NCBI RefSeq assembly: GCF_011397635.1 | Contig: NC_064771.1 | Coordinates: 17,857,379-17,921,378, forward strand | Direction: 5' to 3' | DNA: 64,000 nucleotides | Source: Epinephelus fuscoguttatus | Lineage: Eukaryota; Chordata; Actinopteri; Perciformes; Serranidae | Shown: positions 1-9,880 of the stretch, piece by piece | Layout of the letters: every line of letters begins with the position of its first letter | Numbering within the stretch: position 1 is the first letter of the stretch | Notes under the pieces: model-generated | What the model saw: only the letters and a program-made list of their open reading frames with translations | Told to the model about the DNA's origin: nothing | Databases searched by the model: none | Position numbers and translations under genes: made by a program

Positions 1-1035
1 GCACATAATCAAAAACATTGATTCAAACTCCTGTCGCTTGACTAATGAACCCCTGTACAGATTGCGACAGAGGGGGCTCAAGGCTCCTTTTAAGCTTAAA
101 TGTTTTTGTATGGTGTCATGTTGTAATGAGGCCCTGACAAAGCACTTATTTTTTCATCACCTTGTGCTATATACAGACAGGTGGCTTAACATTCTCACAC
201 GGACTCCCCGGGCCTCCTCTCGACAGACAGATAAATATGAGCTCATTGAGACGTGACACGCATACTGAGCGGCATAAAAATAACCGTTAAGTTTGAAAAA
301 TGTGGATAACGATGACAAGTAGATGTATGCGGGGCTTCACCTTGAATCCTGCGCCTCAGCTTTAACAGTGCCATTCAAAACTGGTTGTGATTAAATTATT
401 TTTTTTGCTTCCCAAGATAAACTTCACAAGCTCTCTGAGATGGTGTTTATTTTGGAAATGATGTCGCTTATTGAATTAAATAAAATACATTGCTTATGTT
501 CGTCAGTACTGACCTCTTAATGTTGCTGGTTAGGGGGTAGTCAGGGTTAGGGCTCGGGTCTGGGTTTCAATTAGGCTGCACTGGCTGGCTGATCTGGTGT
601 GTGCCATAGAGGACGAGGATTGGTGATGTGGAAAAGTTTGCACCTTCGCTCAGAGGACTAGTGTTCAAACTCCAAGCAAAGAGTAGACCGTTGGACCTGA
701 GGACCGAGGAAGAGGCTTGTCCAATTTTATGTTTGAGTGGGTGCTGACTGTCCCGGTAGAACCTGTGGTTAAGGTAGGAGTGTTATTGGATGGTGATGTT
801 GGGTTAGGGTAGGGTTGTGGTGGTCTTGATGCTGCTGGTTAGGGGGTAGTGTAAGGTGTTGGGGTTAGGGTTAGGGTTAAAGATATGGATAACAAGTAGA
901 TTCATGCAGAGCCTCACTTTAAATGTTCACAATACCATAAAAACCTGCAATGTCATGAGTTAATTCATTTTACTAGAATTCACACCTAGCAATTTTTTCT
1001 GCTTGCAAAAATAAACGTCATTAATGTTCTCAGAC

Positions 1036-1072
<37 letters not shown>

Positions 1073-1943
1073 TGTGAACAAACTGGGTAGTTTATTTTGC
1101 AGATGATGTTGCTTGTTGATATAAATACAACACATTATTTATGCTAGTCAACGCTGACTTCGTAACACTACGGGGATTAAGTGTCCCCTCCACATAATCC
1201 CTGTCCTTAGCAAACCGGAGACTGTGTGCTTACACATGAGTATTAGTTACAGAATTGGCATCAGGGCTAATGCATGTTACGCAACTATAATTATCAATTA
1301 TTACTTCAAGGAAAGTTATGACACAATACTGCTGGCTGTAATCAACTTTAATTTGCTAGCAGACGTAATTATTTCCTGTCTGTAACATAAGCCCCTTTCA
1401 TTAAAGGGACATTATTAAGTTTAGGAATGAAGCACGTGTTACAATTGATTATCCTCACATGAACTCGTGCAAAACAGCTGCTTTTGCTTTGAGGCAAAAT
1501 TTAAAATATCATTTGCTAGTTTTTGGATGGCTTTATTTAACTCCTGGTTGTTTATTTACTTCAATAAACAAATGCTGAACCTACATCCCCTGCTTATTCG
1601 ATTCATGCGAGCAGATCATGTCCCTTCTTATCTCATAAACTGCTCTGAGCGTCACGCTGCACTCCGGTGTGGCTGAAGCCAACCGCAGTATGTGAGGTGT
1701 CTTGTTAATTCCAACTGCGTGGCATGAGTCAATCGCTGGCTCCAGGAAGCATGCGGTTGCTGATGATCTGACAGAGGCAGATGGTTTTCTAAGTATACAC
1801 CGTTTTACACCTCATCACCTATTGAGACACACCTGACACATACCTTCACGGCCTATAGTTTATATATAACAGCTGAGTATCTTGATCTTTATATGCATTG
1901 CTCTGGTGAAAACAAATTTTTGTTTTGTTTTGTTTTTTTGCAG
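1..1943. other. Gene-free left flank, mostly old repeat sequence
   Basis: I see no coding exon here. The stretch holds a diverged duplicated unit (listed separately), a short GGGTTA-type telomere-like run near 860-884, and a GAT trinucleotide run at about 1034-1072. The missing first exon of the downstream PRY-SPRY gene should lie here or left of the window, but I could not identify one with a start codon, a phase-1 end and a good splice donor. Confidence 0.5.
299..1163 (+). repeat. Two diverged copies of a 235-280 bp unit
   Basis: The unit at about 299-533 recurs at about 885-1163, in the same order and orientation. Shared landmarks are GGATAAC...ACAAGTAGAT, a region rich in AATAAA-like strings, and TTTATTTTG...GATGTTGCTT followed by a GTCA..GCTGACTTC block. 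The right copy carries the GAT microsatellite. Both units are followed or preceded by GGTTAGGGGGTAGT strings at about 529 and 839. Divergence is high, so this is an old duplication or two copies of one dispersed element. Confidence 0.55.
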
Positions 1944-4859
1944 CAAAAAATGCTAAATCTGGAAACACACCCACAGGTAAGACAGTCACCTTAATAAAGG
2001 CTTTTTAAGTGCTCTCTAGATGCAAATACAAATCCCATCCATCTACAGTTCCCTTGACCTTGTCTGACCTTCTGGCACTCACTCCTCAGAGCAGATCCCA
2101 GCCTATGAGCCAGATATCCCCGAGCCAAAATGCAGAGCTGATCTCATCAAACGTAAGACTCTTACTCATTCACCTGTTTAAAATCCTTTTCACAATTTAA
2201 TCCAGAAAACATCATTTCTTTCTGTTTACTTGTTTGTGTGTTTGTCTGGTTGTTTTCAGACTGGTTCAAACTCTCCCTGGATGACAAAACGGCCAATAAG
2301 ATGCTGTGGATTGGAGAGGAAGGTGCTAAAGTGGCCCGTATGACTGATGACGTAACTTGTCCCGTCTTGGACAGACCAGAGCGATATGAGTATTCTCCAC
2401 AGGTACAGTGTGGAGGTGCAGTTAGATTATTTTGGTCTGAAATTACAGTATTTATCATACATTTCTCTTAATGTTCAAAATGGCATAAAATGAGCAAACC
2501 TGTCTCCCAAACATTACTTTTGCATGTTACCAAACTGCTTTCTTCATTACGTTTTCCTTGTTACATTCTGTTCAGAGACATTTCTTTAAGGTAATGAAAT
2601 ACTACATTCATGTACCTCATAGGCTTCGAAAGGTGTTGGTTGGGGAGGATGGTGGGCTTACAAAGTTCACATCCAGACTCCTGTCTTAGGTTTACACAAC
2701 AAAAGCACATTGGTTAAGCTTAGGATTTCAGTTTAATATAAATAAAAAGTAATTAATGACCATGAGTGGGTACTGTATTTTATGGTTGCCTAGTTTGGCG
2801 GAAAACTGAAAAACATTTTCAGTGGACATTTTGCTATGGGGTGCCCTTTGTAAAGTGGCTCACACTGAAATTAACAGCAACATTTTGCCACATTTAGCTT
2901 CAAACAACGTTTAAAAAAGTGGTGTGAATTTTTTAAAGTCACTTTTTACCACATTTACAGCAAAATTTTAAATATGTTAAATATAATGTCACAGTTCAAT
3001 CTAAATATTAAATGTTAAATCTAAATGTTAAATCTAAGTCCAAATCTAAATGTTTGGTCTAAATCTAAATGTGAAATGTTAAATCTAAATGATAAATCTA
3101 AATCTAACTGTTAAATCTAAATTTAAAATATTTCAAATATTACTGTAAATGTGGTAAAAAAAAAAAAAAAAAAAAGTGACTTTAAAAAATTCCCATCACT
3201 TTTTTAAACGTTGTTTGAAGCTAAATGTTAAATCTAAATTTAAAATATTTCAAATATTACTGTAAATGTGGTAAAAAAAAAAGTGACTTTAAAAAATTCA
3301 CACCACTTTTTTAAATGTTGTTTGAAGCTAAATGTTAAATCTAAATGTTAAATGTTAAATCTAAATGTCAAATCTAAATGTTAAATCTAAATTTAAAATA
3401 TTTCAAATATTACTGTAAATGTGGTAAAAAAAAAGTGACTTTAAAAAATTCACACCACTTTTTTAAACGTTGTTTGAAGCTAAATGTTAAATCTAAATAT
3501 GAAATATTAAATCTAAATGATAAATCTAAATCTAAATGTTAAATCTAAATTTAAAATATTTCAAATATTACTGTAAATGTGGTAAAAAAAAGTGACTTTA
3601 AAAAATTCACACCACTTTTTTAAACGTTGTTTGAAGCTAAATGTTAAATCTAAATGTTAAACGTTAAATCTAAATCTAAATGTTAAATCTAAATGTTTAG
3701 TCTAAATCTAAATGTTAAATCTGAATTTAAAATTCACCCGGGAGAGCAGTGTTTGTGTCCCATAAGATTATAAAGCCAAACCCTGTTCTTTTTTCCTATA
3801 CCTAACCATGTCCTTTTGTTGCCTAAACCAAACCACATGCGTGGAGTTGTTGAAAGAAAAAGAAAGTTAATTTGTGGTGTTGTACAGATGTAGTGCTTTT
3901 ATTTTGAAAGAGACTGTATGCAAACAGTAAATTTCCTGCGAAAACTGAAGCGAATTTTGAGAGAAGACAATGCATGTAACAGGCAGAACTTGACACGGTG
4001 TCCCAGAACGTCAACAAACAACGCACCCAGGGTGTTTTTGCGACTTGCCACATACGTTATATTTCCTCATCATTTTCATAGAAAACATAATTTACTCTGC
4101 ATTAAGTTTCCCTCAAAATGTATTTGCTGTTTTAAATTTGTTTTATATAAACGTGATTTCTAAGAGACAGGGCTGAAAATGAGATAAGAGTTCCATGAAA
4201 TTATTGTCACCATGCCATAGGCGGTGGAGTTTGATGTGATTGTAAAGCACAGTATTATGATCCAGAGGGATGTCCCCTAGGTTTATTTATACCTGAGCCA
4301 ACTGCTTTGGCATTGCAAGTCGGCGAAAGCAACGCTGCTTAAAATTCTTCTCAGTGGCAGCTGTAATAAATCACAGGTTATGTTGGATTACCCCTAAATT
4401 ACATTGTCATTCCCATCCACATTCCAAAAGGTTCTCTGCAAAGAAGGCATCCTGGGCTTCCGAGGCTACTGGGAGGTGGAGTTCACCGGGTGGGTCGTGG
4501 TCGGGGTCGCGTACGAACGAGCAGGGAGAAGGAACACCGATGGGTACTGCGGCCTGGGAGAGAACGAGGAGTCCTGGGGCCTCGGCTGGTGTGGTTCCAG
4601 TTATCAAGCCTGGCACAAAGGCGACAATGTGGAGATTAAAGATGTACCTAAGTACACCACAATCGGTGTGTACCTTGACCAGCCTGCTGGTATCCTCAAT
4701 TTCTATGGTGTGGAGGAGGTGAAGGAGGGAGAGGAGAGCACAGGAGGAAAGGAAGTCAGACTTGTGCAGCAGGTCAGGTGCCCCTTTGAGCAGAAAATGA
4801 TACCAGGGTTCTGGTTAGGGCCTCAGTCACAGTGTTGGATGATAAAGCAGGAGGAATAA
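1944..4859 (+). CDS. PRY-SPRY (B30.2) domain protein A, 5' end unresolved
   Basis: Visible coding exons are 1944-1976, 2090-2152, 2260-2402 and 4431-4859 (TAA), giving 222 aa plus an unknown N-terminus. All junctions are AG/GT and the reading phase holds throughout. A Lys-rich linker leads to a PRY half ([29 protein letters not shown]). The SPRY half has [15 protein letters not shown] and [13 protein letters not shown]30.2 domains are protein-recognition modules, found in fish TRIM, NLR-B30.2 and stonustoxin-type proteins. No RING, B-box, coiled coil or pore-forming part is visible, so neither ligase nor toxin function should be assumed. The exon phases match gene B at 7621-9208, which points to tandem duplication. 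The first recognised exon starts in phase 1, so at least one upstream exon is missing. Family call is firm; exact identity is unknown. Confidence 0.85.
2887..3735. repeat. AT-rich tandem repeat with one inverted leading unit
   Basis: This lies in intron 3 of the visible PRY-SPRY gene A. A core containing AGTGACTTTAAAAAATTC, then CACTTTTTTAAACGTTG and TTGAAGCTAAATG, recurs with GTGAC starting at about 3176, 3283, 3435 and 3592 (spacing about 107, 152 and 157 bp). Between cores are arrays of TTAAATCTAAATG-like motifs whose number varies. At 2887-2966 the same core appears as its reverse complement, so the block can fold back on itself. Each core is preceded by an A-run of a different length. 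Confidence 0.8.
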
Positions 4860-5257
4860 CGGACTAATCATATCTGAAAGTTAGTGATTAAAAGCTTAGT
4901 TGTAGAGCTACAGTCATGGCAGCTTTAAACACAAAAGGACTGGACAACACATTTGTCTTGCATAAGCCTACATAAATCCTGCACACATTACATCATAGTA
5001 AAACATTAGCGCCTATGAGATATATTCCTCATAGTATCTCAGAGGCAAATGTACAGTACATAGGTTTGTACATTTCAGGCATGCAAAGTGCAATCACCTT
5101 TGACCTCATGCTCTTTTGGACTTTTCTGTAACCACAGGACAACTCAAGGTTTATACTGATATATTTACATGTATTTTTATTCCTCCATTGTTATTGTATG
5201 CTAAGAATGTACAGGGTTACCTCGTTTGGTATGAATGTATACAGACTGTAAAGTTTA

Positions 5258-5263
5258 AATAAA
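5258..5263 (+). promoter_or_regulatory. Polyadenylation signal, PRY-SPRY gene A
   Basis: AATAAA lies about 400 bp after the stop codon of gene A, in AT-rich 3' UTR-like sequence. A second AATAAA lies near 5353, so alternative 3' ends are possible. Confidence 0.5.
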
Positions 5264-5359
5264 TGATAAAACATTGAGTGAGACACATTTTGTCCTGGCT
5301 TGGTGATATTATAAACAATGTTGTACATACATATTATATTGTCAGTACTCTGATAATAA

Positions 5360-7300
5360 AGCAAAGAGGTATTTGTTTGACATACTGTGGTGTTTAAGCT
5401 CACATTTTAGTTTCCTTAAAGTAGGCTCTAAGCATATACTGCCCACAAAGTTGATGTAAACAAATACCAACACTCTTGACTCTGTGACACAGTTTTCCAC
5501 CAGAGGCAGAGCAGGGCAGGGGTTGGGGTCATCTGGTGCTCTGGCACTGAATATTTTCTCAGAAGCCCAGAATATCTTCATAGCTTTTAAAATACCTTGA
5601 ACTTTGTGTCATTAGGATGATAATTTATGCCCATGTTTTTTATCCTACTATGCTATTCCATAAAGAAATCTAATATAGGCTTATTGAGTAAATGTTCTTC
5701 TGTTGGCCTTGATTTCCAGTTAGAGCAGCCCAGACTATTATGGCTCAGAATCAACTGTAATTCATTTTTTCCAATTTAACAATAGCTGTGATTAAATGGA
5801 TAATATTTCGTTAATCTGATTGAAATAATTCTGATTAGAGATTCAAAGTTAACTGTTTACATGCGCTAAATATAGTGATCTGATAAGTTGTGTGTTTACA
5901 TGCATTAAATCAGAACTGTTTTTGACTTGCACAAAGTGATTCTGTGTGTTGTAAGGCATCTAATCTGCTGGAAATATAACTGAATATGTTTTTAAACTTT
6001 ATTGAGAAAATTCAATTGATTCAATACACAAACAATAGATTAAACAAATACTTCCAGTTGTTAATACAATTTAGTAGTGATTACAGTCAGTTTAGTCCAC
6101 ATTATTTTCTGCAACTACAAATTACAGATGTCCCCTAAACATCTCACATGCATCAGTAGATACTTTAATTTACTAAAGTTCCCTAAAGGCCTCATATACA
6201 GGCAACTGCTAACATTTAGTGAATTTGTGAATCCTAGGATAGTGAACTGTTGGCCGAATACTCTACCTTACTCTGCCTCTGATTGGCTTACCCTATCATT
6301 ATTAACCTAACCCTAACCAATCTAACCAATAAAGGCAACGAGTACTTGCCAGTCCTTCTCTATCCTAAATGAGATTATTGTTAAGTCCTGCGGCAATTCA
6401 GCTTGTAGCACCAATGAGCAGTAAATAATTTTTCAAACTGAACGATTCTCTGTCATAATCAGCAGAGGGAGGCTTGTAGAAACAGCTGTTGTATGTCGTG
6501 CACAACACACGCACCATCGACACTGCCTAATGTTACCTCCATGTAGCGTGAACGTGTGGAAAGAATATATTTATTCCAGCTGGAGAGAAAAGATTAGATT
6601 ACATGGTAATTGGATGCTAATATTTTTCCTGTTGAATGGATTATCTAAGATTTACATCACCCCTCTGAAACCAATTTAAAATTCCTACCAATCATCCCTG
6701 ATCAGGCCGGTCTCTTCTAATTTCGGTGTTTACATGAAGCTATTCTGACTGGGCTATTTAGGGTCAATCTAAGCGCACCTGTTCAGTCTGTGAACTCTTC
6801 TCCAGCATCGTATATTAAAAAAAAAATGTGGTTTACACCCACCTTACCGATGTTATCAGACAATTTTACTTCTTTTTAGGTGACAGGTGTCAGAATTATC
6901 CTCAGAATTTGTTGGGTTAGATACAAAATAGGACATTGGCTCTACATGATGATTTTCTTTTTGGCAACTGTCACGTTTTCCCTAAACGAAGTACGGATTT
7001 TAAGACATTCCATTGTCTCAGATGGCTTGAAAAATAATGCCTATAGCTCTCTCCCTGGAGAGCATGCCCTCAGATCCCCCAATTTTTGGACTGAGCCCAA
7101 AATGCTTACAATATCTGGCTCCGGCCTTGGTTTCTACTGCCGTGTCTAAGGTGTCGCATAGATATAGGAATTAAGAACAGAAAGACTGTGTCAGCCATAA
7201 ATCTGTGACATACTTTAACATATTTTGTCTGGTCTTCATTTATGTGATTCTGTTTCCACATGTACCGCTTGTGCTGACAACACTGACAGGGCCGGTTTCT
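5360..7300. other. Intergenic DNA between the PRY-SPRY genes
   Basis: No gene is supported here. Around 5780-6760 GTTTACATG strings recur in both orientations (about 5850, 5890 and 6729), as in decayed inverted-repeat transposons, but I could not fix the ends. Short ORFs on both strands have no recognisable domain. Confidence 0.35.
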
Positions 7301-7309
7301 TAATCTTAC

Positions 7310-7400
7310 CTTCACTTGTGTTCGGAGCCATCCTCTTGCTTTTCTTAACAGACTCCTTAAGTTTCCTGGGTGTCAAATGTCTCCGCTAGCCTCTCTTATA
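7310..7400 (-). promoter_or_regulatory. Possible minus-strand TATA box plus short first exon
   Basis: Read on the minus strand, TATAAGAG (7400-7393) is followed about 60 bp later by an ATG (7331-7329). That short reading frame (MAPNTSE) runs into a good splice donor, G|GTAAGA, after 7310. It ends in phase 1, the same phase as exon 1 of PRY-SPRY gene B. I found no matching downstream PRY or SPRY exons on the minus strand towards 4900, so this may be the relic of an inverted gene copy, or chance. Confidence 0.25.
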
Positions 7401-7518
7401 TCCATATGTCAAAGTCAAGTGCATACACCCACTTGACCCCTGCTGAGCAGCCGCTTCACTGACCTCAACACCTCCTTTAGACACACCTCAAGCCCCCCTG
7501 CCTCATCTACACTTAGGG

Positions 7519-7526
7519 TATAAAAG
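7519..7526 (+). promoter_or_regulatory. TATA box of PRY-SPRY gene B
   Basis: TATAAAAG, 95-102 bp before the ATG at 7621. It places transcription start near 7550 and leaves a short 5' UTR of about 70 nt in the same exon. Confidence 0.7.
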
Positions 7527-7620
7527 TCAAGAGGAAGACGAAGACTTTACACTTTTACCTTTGGATGATTGAAAGGATTTCAAAGCATCTGGACGTGGAT
7601 CACAAGCGCACAGCCTCAAG

Positions 7621-9208
7621 ATGCCCACTAGACCCAATTCTGCAATAATCCTGCCAGAGACCAACAAACCAGGTACTACATACATTTTATCCACATCAAA
7701 AAAACATTTGCATTGTAACAAATGTATCGGCATCCTCTCAAATGAGCAAATTGATTGTATCTGACAATGTGGCCGGATGAGCCTCAGCAAAGTGTCTTTA
7801 GATGTACATTATGATGCTGAACTCTCATTAAACATTGTTGCCTCTGCCTGCTCCTGGGTTGCGGTAGCTGCCTTGTCAAACACTGTATTATGGATTTTGT
7901 GAGTGTGCTTACATAGATGCCATAAATCCCTCATTATACGGAATAAGTAGGAGGCAGGTGTCACACCAAATGAGACGTGTCAAAACACCCACACGAAAAT
8001 TTGAGTTTTGGGTCATGTAAGAGCTTTACCTACAGTCCATGCTGTACCTTTTAATAGAGTGTAATTTGATTGTTTTCTATAGATGTGCAGTATGATATCT
8101 TGGAATAAAAAACTCGTAGAAGTAGAAGTGGGCATGACTATACCTTAGCCCAATTAGTGGGAAATGACGATACTACCTTTTCACAATAAGACCCCAACTG
8201 TTCAACGACAATTCGTCAAACTCTCCATATATTTACAATATTAGAAATGTAAGCATCTAGTCTAACCTTTGCTCTACACCATTTTAGGGAAGAAAATTAA
8301 ATCCATCAAGAAGGAGAAGACAAATACAGGTAATGGTCTTGATGCATTTGTTTAAACTCTTCTTGAGATGAGCATTAGTTTGTATTTAATCCAGTTTCCT
8401 CTCCTTCCAGAAAAAGTGTCTGTCTATGTGCCGAACATTCCAGAGCCAACGAGCAGAGCTGAGCTCATGAAGTGTATGAACAAATCCCCCCCCCCCCCCC
8501 GACATCATTTATGTTCAGCAATATTTTTCAGGATTTAAAAGCTGCTATTGCTTAATTTTCTCCCGTAGACTGGATCCATTTGACTTTGGATGACAAGACT
8601 GCCAACAAGATGTTGTGGATTTCTGACAACGGGTCGAAGGTGTGTCGTAGAACTCAGGAGGTTTGTCCTGTCCTGGATAGACCAGAGAGATATGAGTACT
8701 CCCCACAGGTGAGTCATCAGGTATTACAAATACAAATACAGGCTCTCAGATAAAGCGACAAATGTTTATATTTCTTTCTTTTTTCGTTTCTTCAAAGGTG
8801 GTGTGCAAAGAGGGTATTTGGAACACGAGGGCTTACTGGGAGGTCGAGTACTCAGGATGGGTGGTAATTGGAGCCACCTATGAAGGAGCAGGAAGGAGGG
8901 CAAACTGTGGGCCGAGCGGCCTTGGAGAAAACGAGGAGTCCTGGGGTCTGTGCTGGTCAGGAACGCGTTACCAGATCTGGTTCAACTGCGTAAACAAAGA
9001 CATAAACGATGTCCCGTACTGCTCCACAATTGGAGTTTACATCGACCAGCCTGCAGGGATTATGAGCTTTTATGCTGTGAGCGGTGAGGGGGCAGAGAGG
9101 GAGGTTAAGCTGTTGCAAAAAGTTAAGACCACTATTGAGAAAAAGGTTCTCGCAGGTTTCTGGATGGGAATTGAATCCTCATGCACAATACTGAAGATAC
9201 CAGAATGA
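7621..9208 (+). CDS. PRY-SPRY (B30.2) domain protein B, complete
   Basis: Coding exons are 7621-7672, 8288-8329, 8411-8473, 8569-8708 and 8798-9208 (TGA), joining in frame to 235 aa. The chosen ATG follows a TATA box and opens a short Pro/Asn-containing N-terminus. Exon 2 encodes a Lys-rich segment (GKKIKSIKKEK). PRY spans about residues 53-99 ([31 protein letters not shown]). SPRY spans about 100-232 ([46 protein letters not shown]). There is no signal peptide, RING or transmembrane segment, so this is probably a small cytosolic B30.2-only protein; its partner is unknown. It sits 2.8 kb after gene A with matching phases: the 63-nt exon is identical in length and the PRY exon differs by one codon. 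A tandem duplicate is the simplest reading. Confidence 0.9.
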
Positions 9209-9516
9209 ATCACTGAAGCTTGATCAAATGATGCTTTAGTCAGGTTTTGACACTTGAGCCCCAGCCTTTGCTGGGGCACAAATTCCTGTAACTCTTATAC
9301 AATACCTTAAATAGAATTTTATCACGGGTAATCTAACTTTAAGAATATTTTTATTTTTGTGTACTTCTTTGTTTGATTCTTGTGTACATTTTTTGTCTGA
9401 TGCTCTTTTCTTGTATCCTGTATGTGTGGCTCTACTGTATAGCATCAGATTGCATATTTATTGACTGATTATGATATTCGTGAATGTTGAGTGTCTTGTG
9501 ACATTAAAAAATCTGA

Positions 9517-9522
9517 AATAAA
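9517..9522 (+). promoter_or_regulatory. Polyadenylation signal, PRY-SPRY gene B
   Basis: AATAAA about 310 bp after the stop codon, in AT-rich sequence. Confidence 0.6.
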
Positions 9523-9559
9523 GAATATACTTTTTAATCAAAATTCCCATTTTCTTTGT

Positions 9560-9880
9560 CATTTGTCCAACTCATGACTGTAAAGGTTTGATTTTGTCAA
9601 AACTTTAACTACACGCATTGTCTACAGACAGCCAGTGCGTAGAGAAGATTTTCGCACATTTAAGGTCTATCAGACCTTCATTAGAGCATACATGAATCAA
9701 TAATGGACAAGCAGGTAAAAGTAATTGCCAATCCCTCATGCCCATTACACTCCGAGTTTGAGCTGCTCCCATCTGGGCATCAAATTAGGGTTCCAAGAAC
9801 CAACTTGAACATATAAAGATGTCCTTTATCCCCTATGCCATACAAGCAATGAATATAGAATGACTGTATAAGGGAACACT
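9560..9880 (+). mobile_element. Probable LINE 3' end relic
   Basis: A decayed reading near 9750-9855 resembles the C-terminal tail of fish non-LTR reverse transcriptases: a Leu-Pro-Ser-Gly segment, then basic residues and a Ser-Phe-Ile-Pro motif. No frame is open throughout. The family is uncertain. Confidence 0.3.

Noticed and set aside
860-884. Telomere or chromosome end
   Set aside because: Only about three GGGTTA-type units inside repeat sequence; this is an interstitial string.
1893-1943. ATG at 1893 with a phase-1 donor after 1905 as exon 1 of PRY-SPRY gene A
   Set aside because: The phase fits, but the intron would be only 38 nt, too short for a vertebrate spliceosomal intron, and the exon would have four codons.
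1944-9208. Reading the PRY-SPRY genes as venom-type toxin genes
   Set aside because: Only the shared B30.2 domain is present; none of the pore-forming part is visible, and this domain is common in harmless TRIM and NLR proteins.
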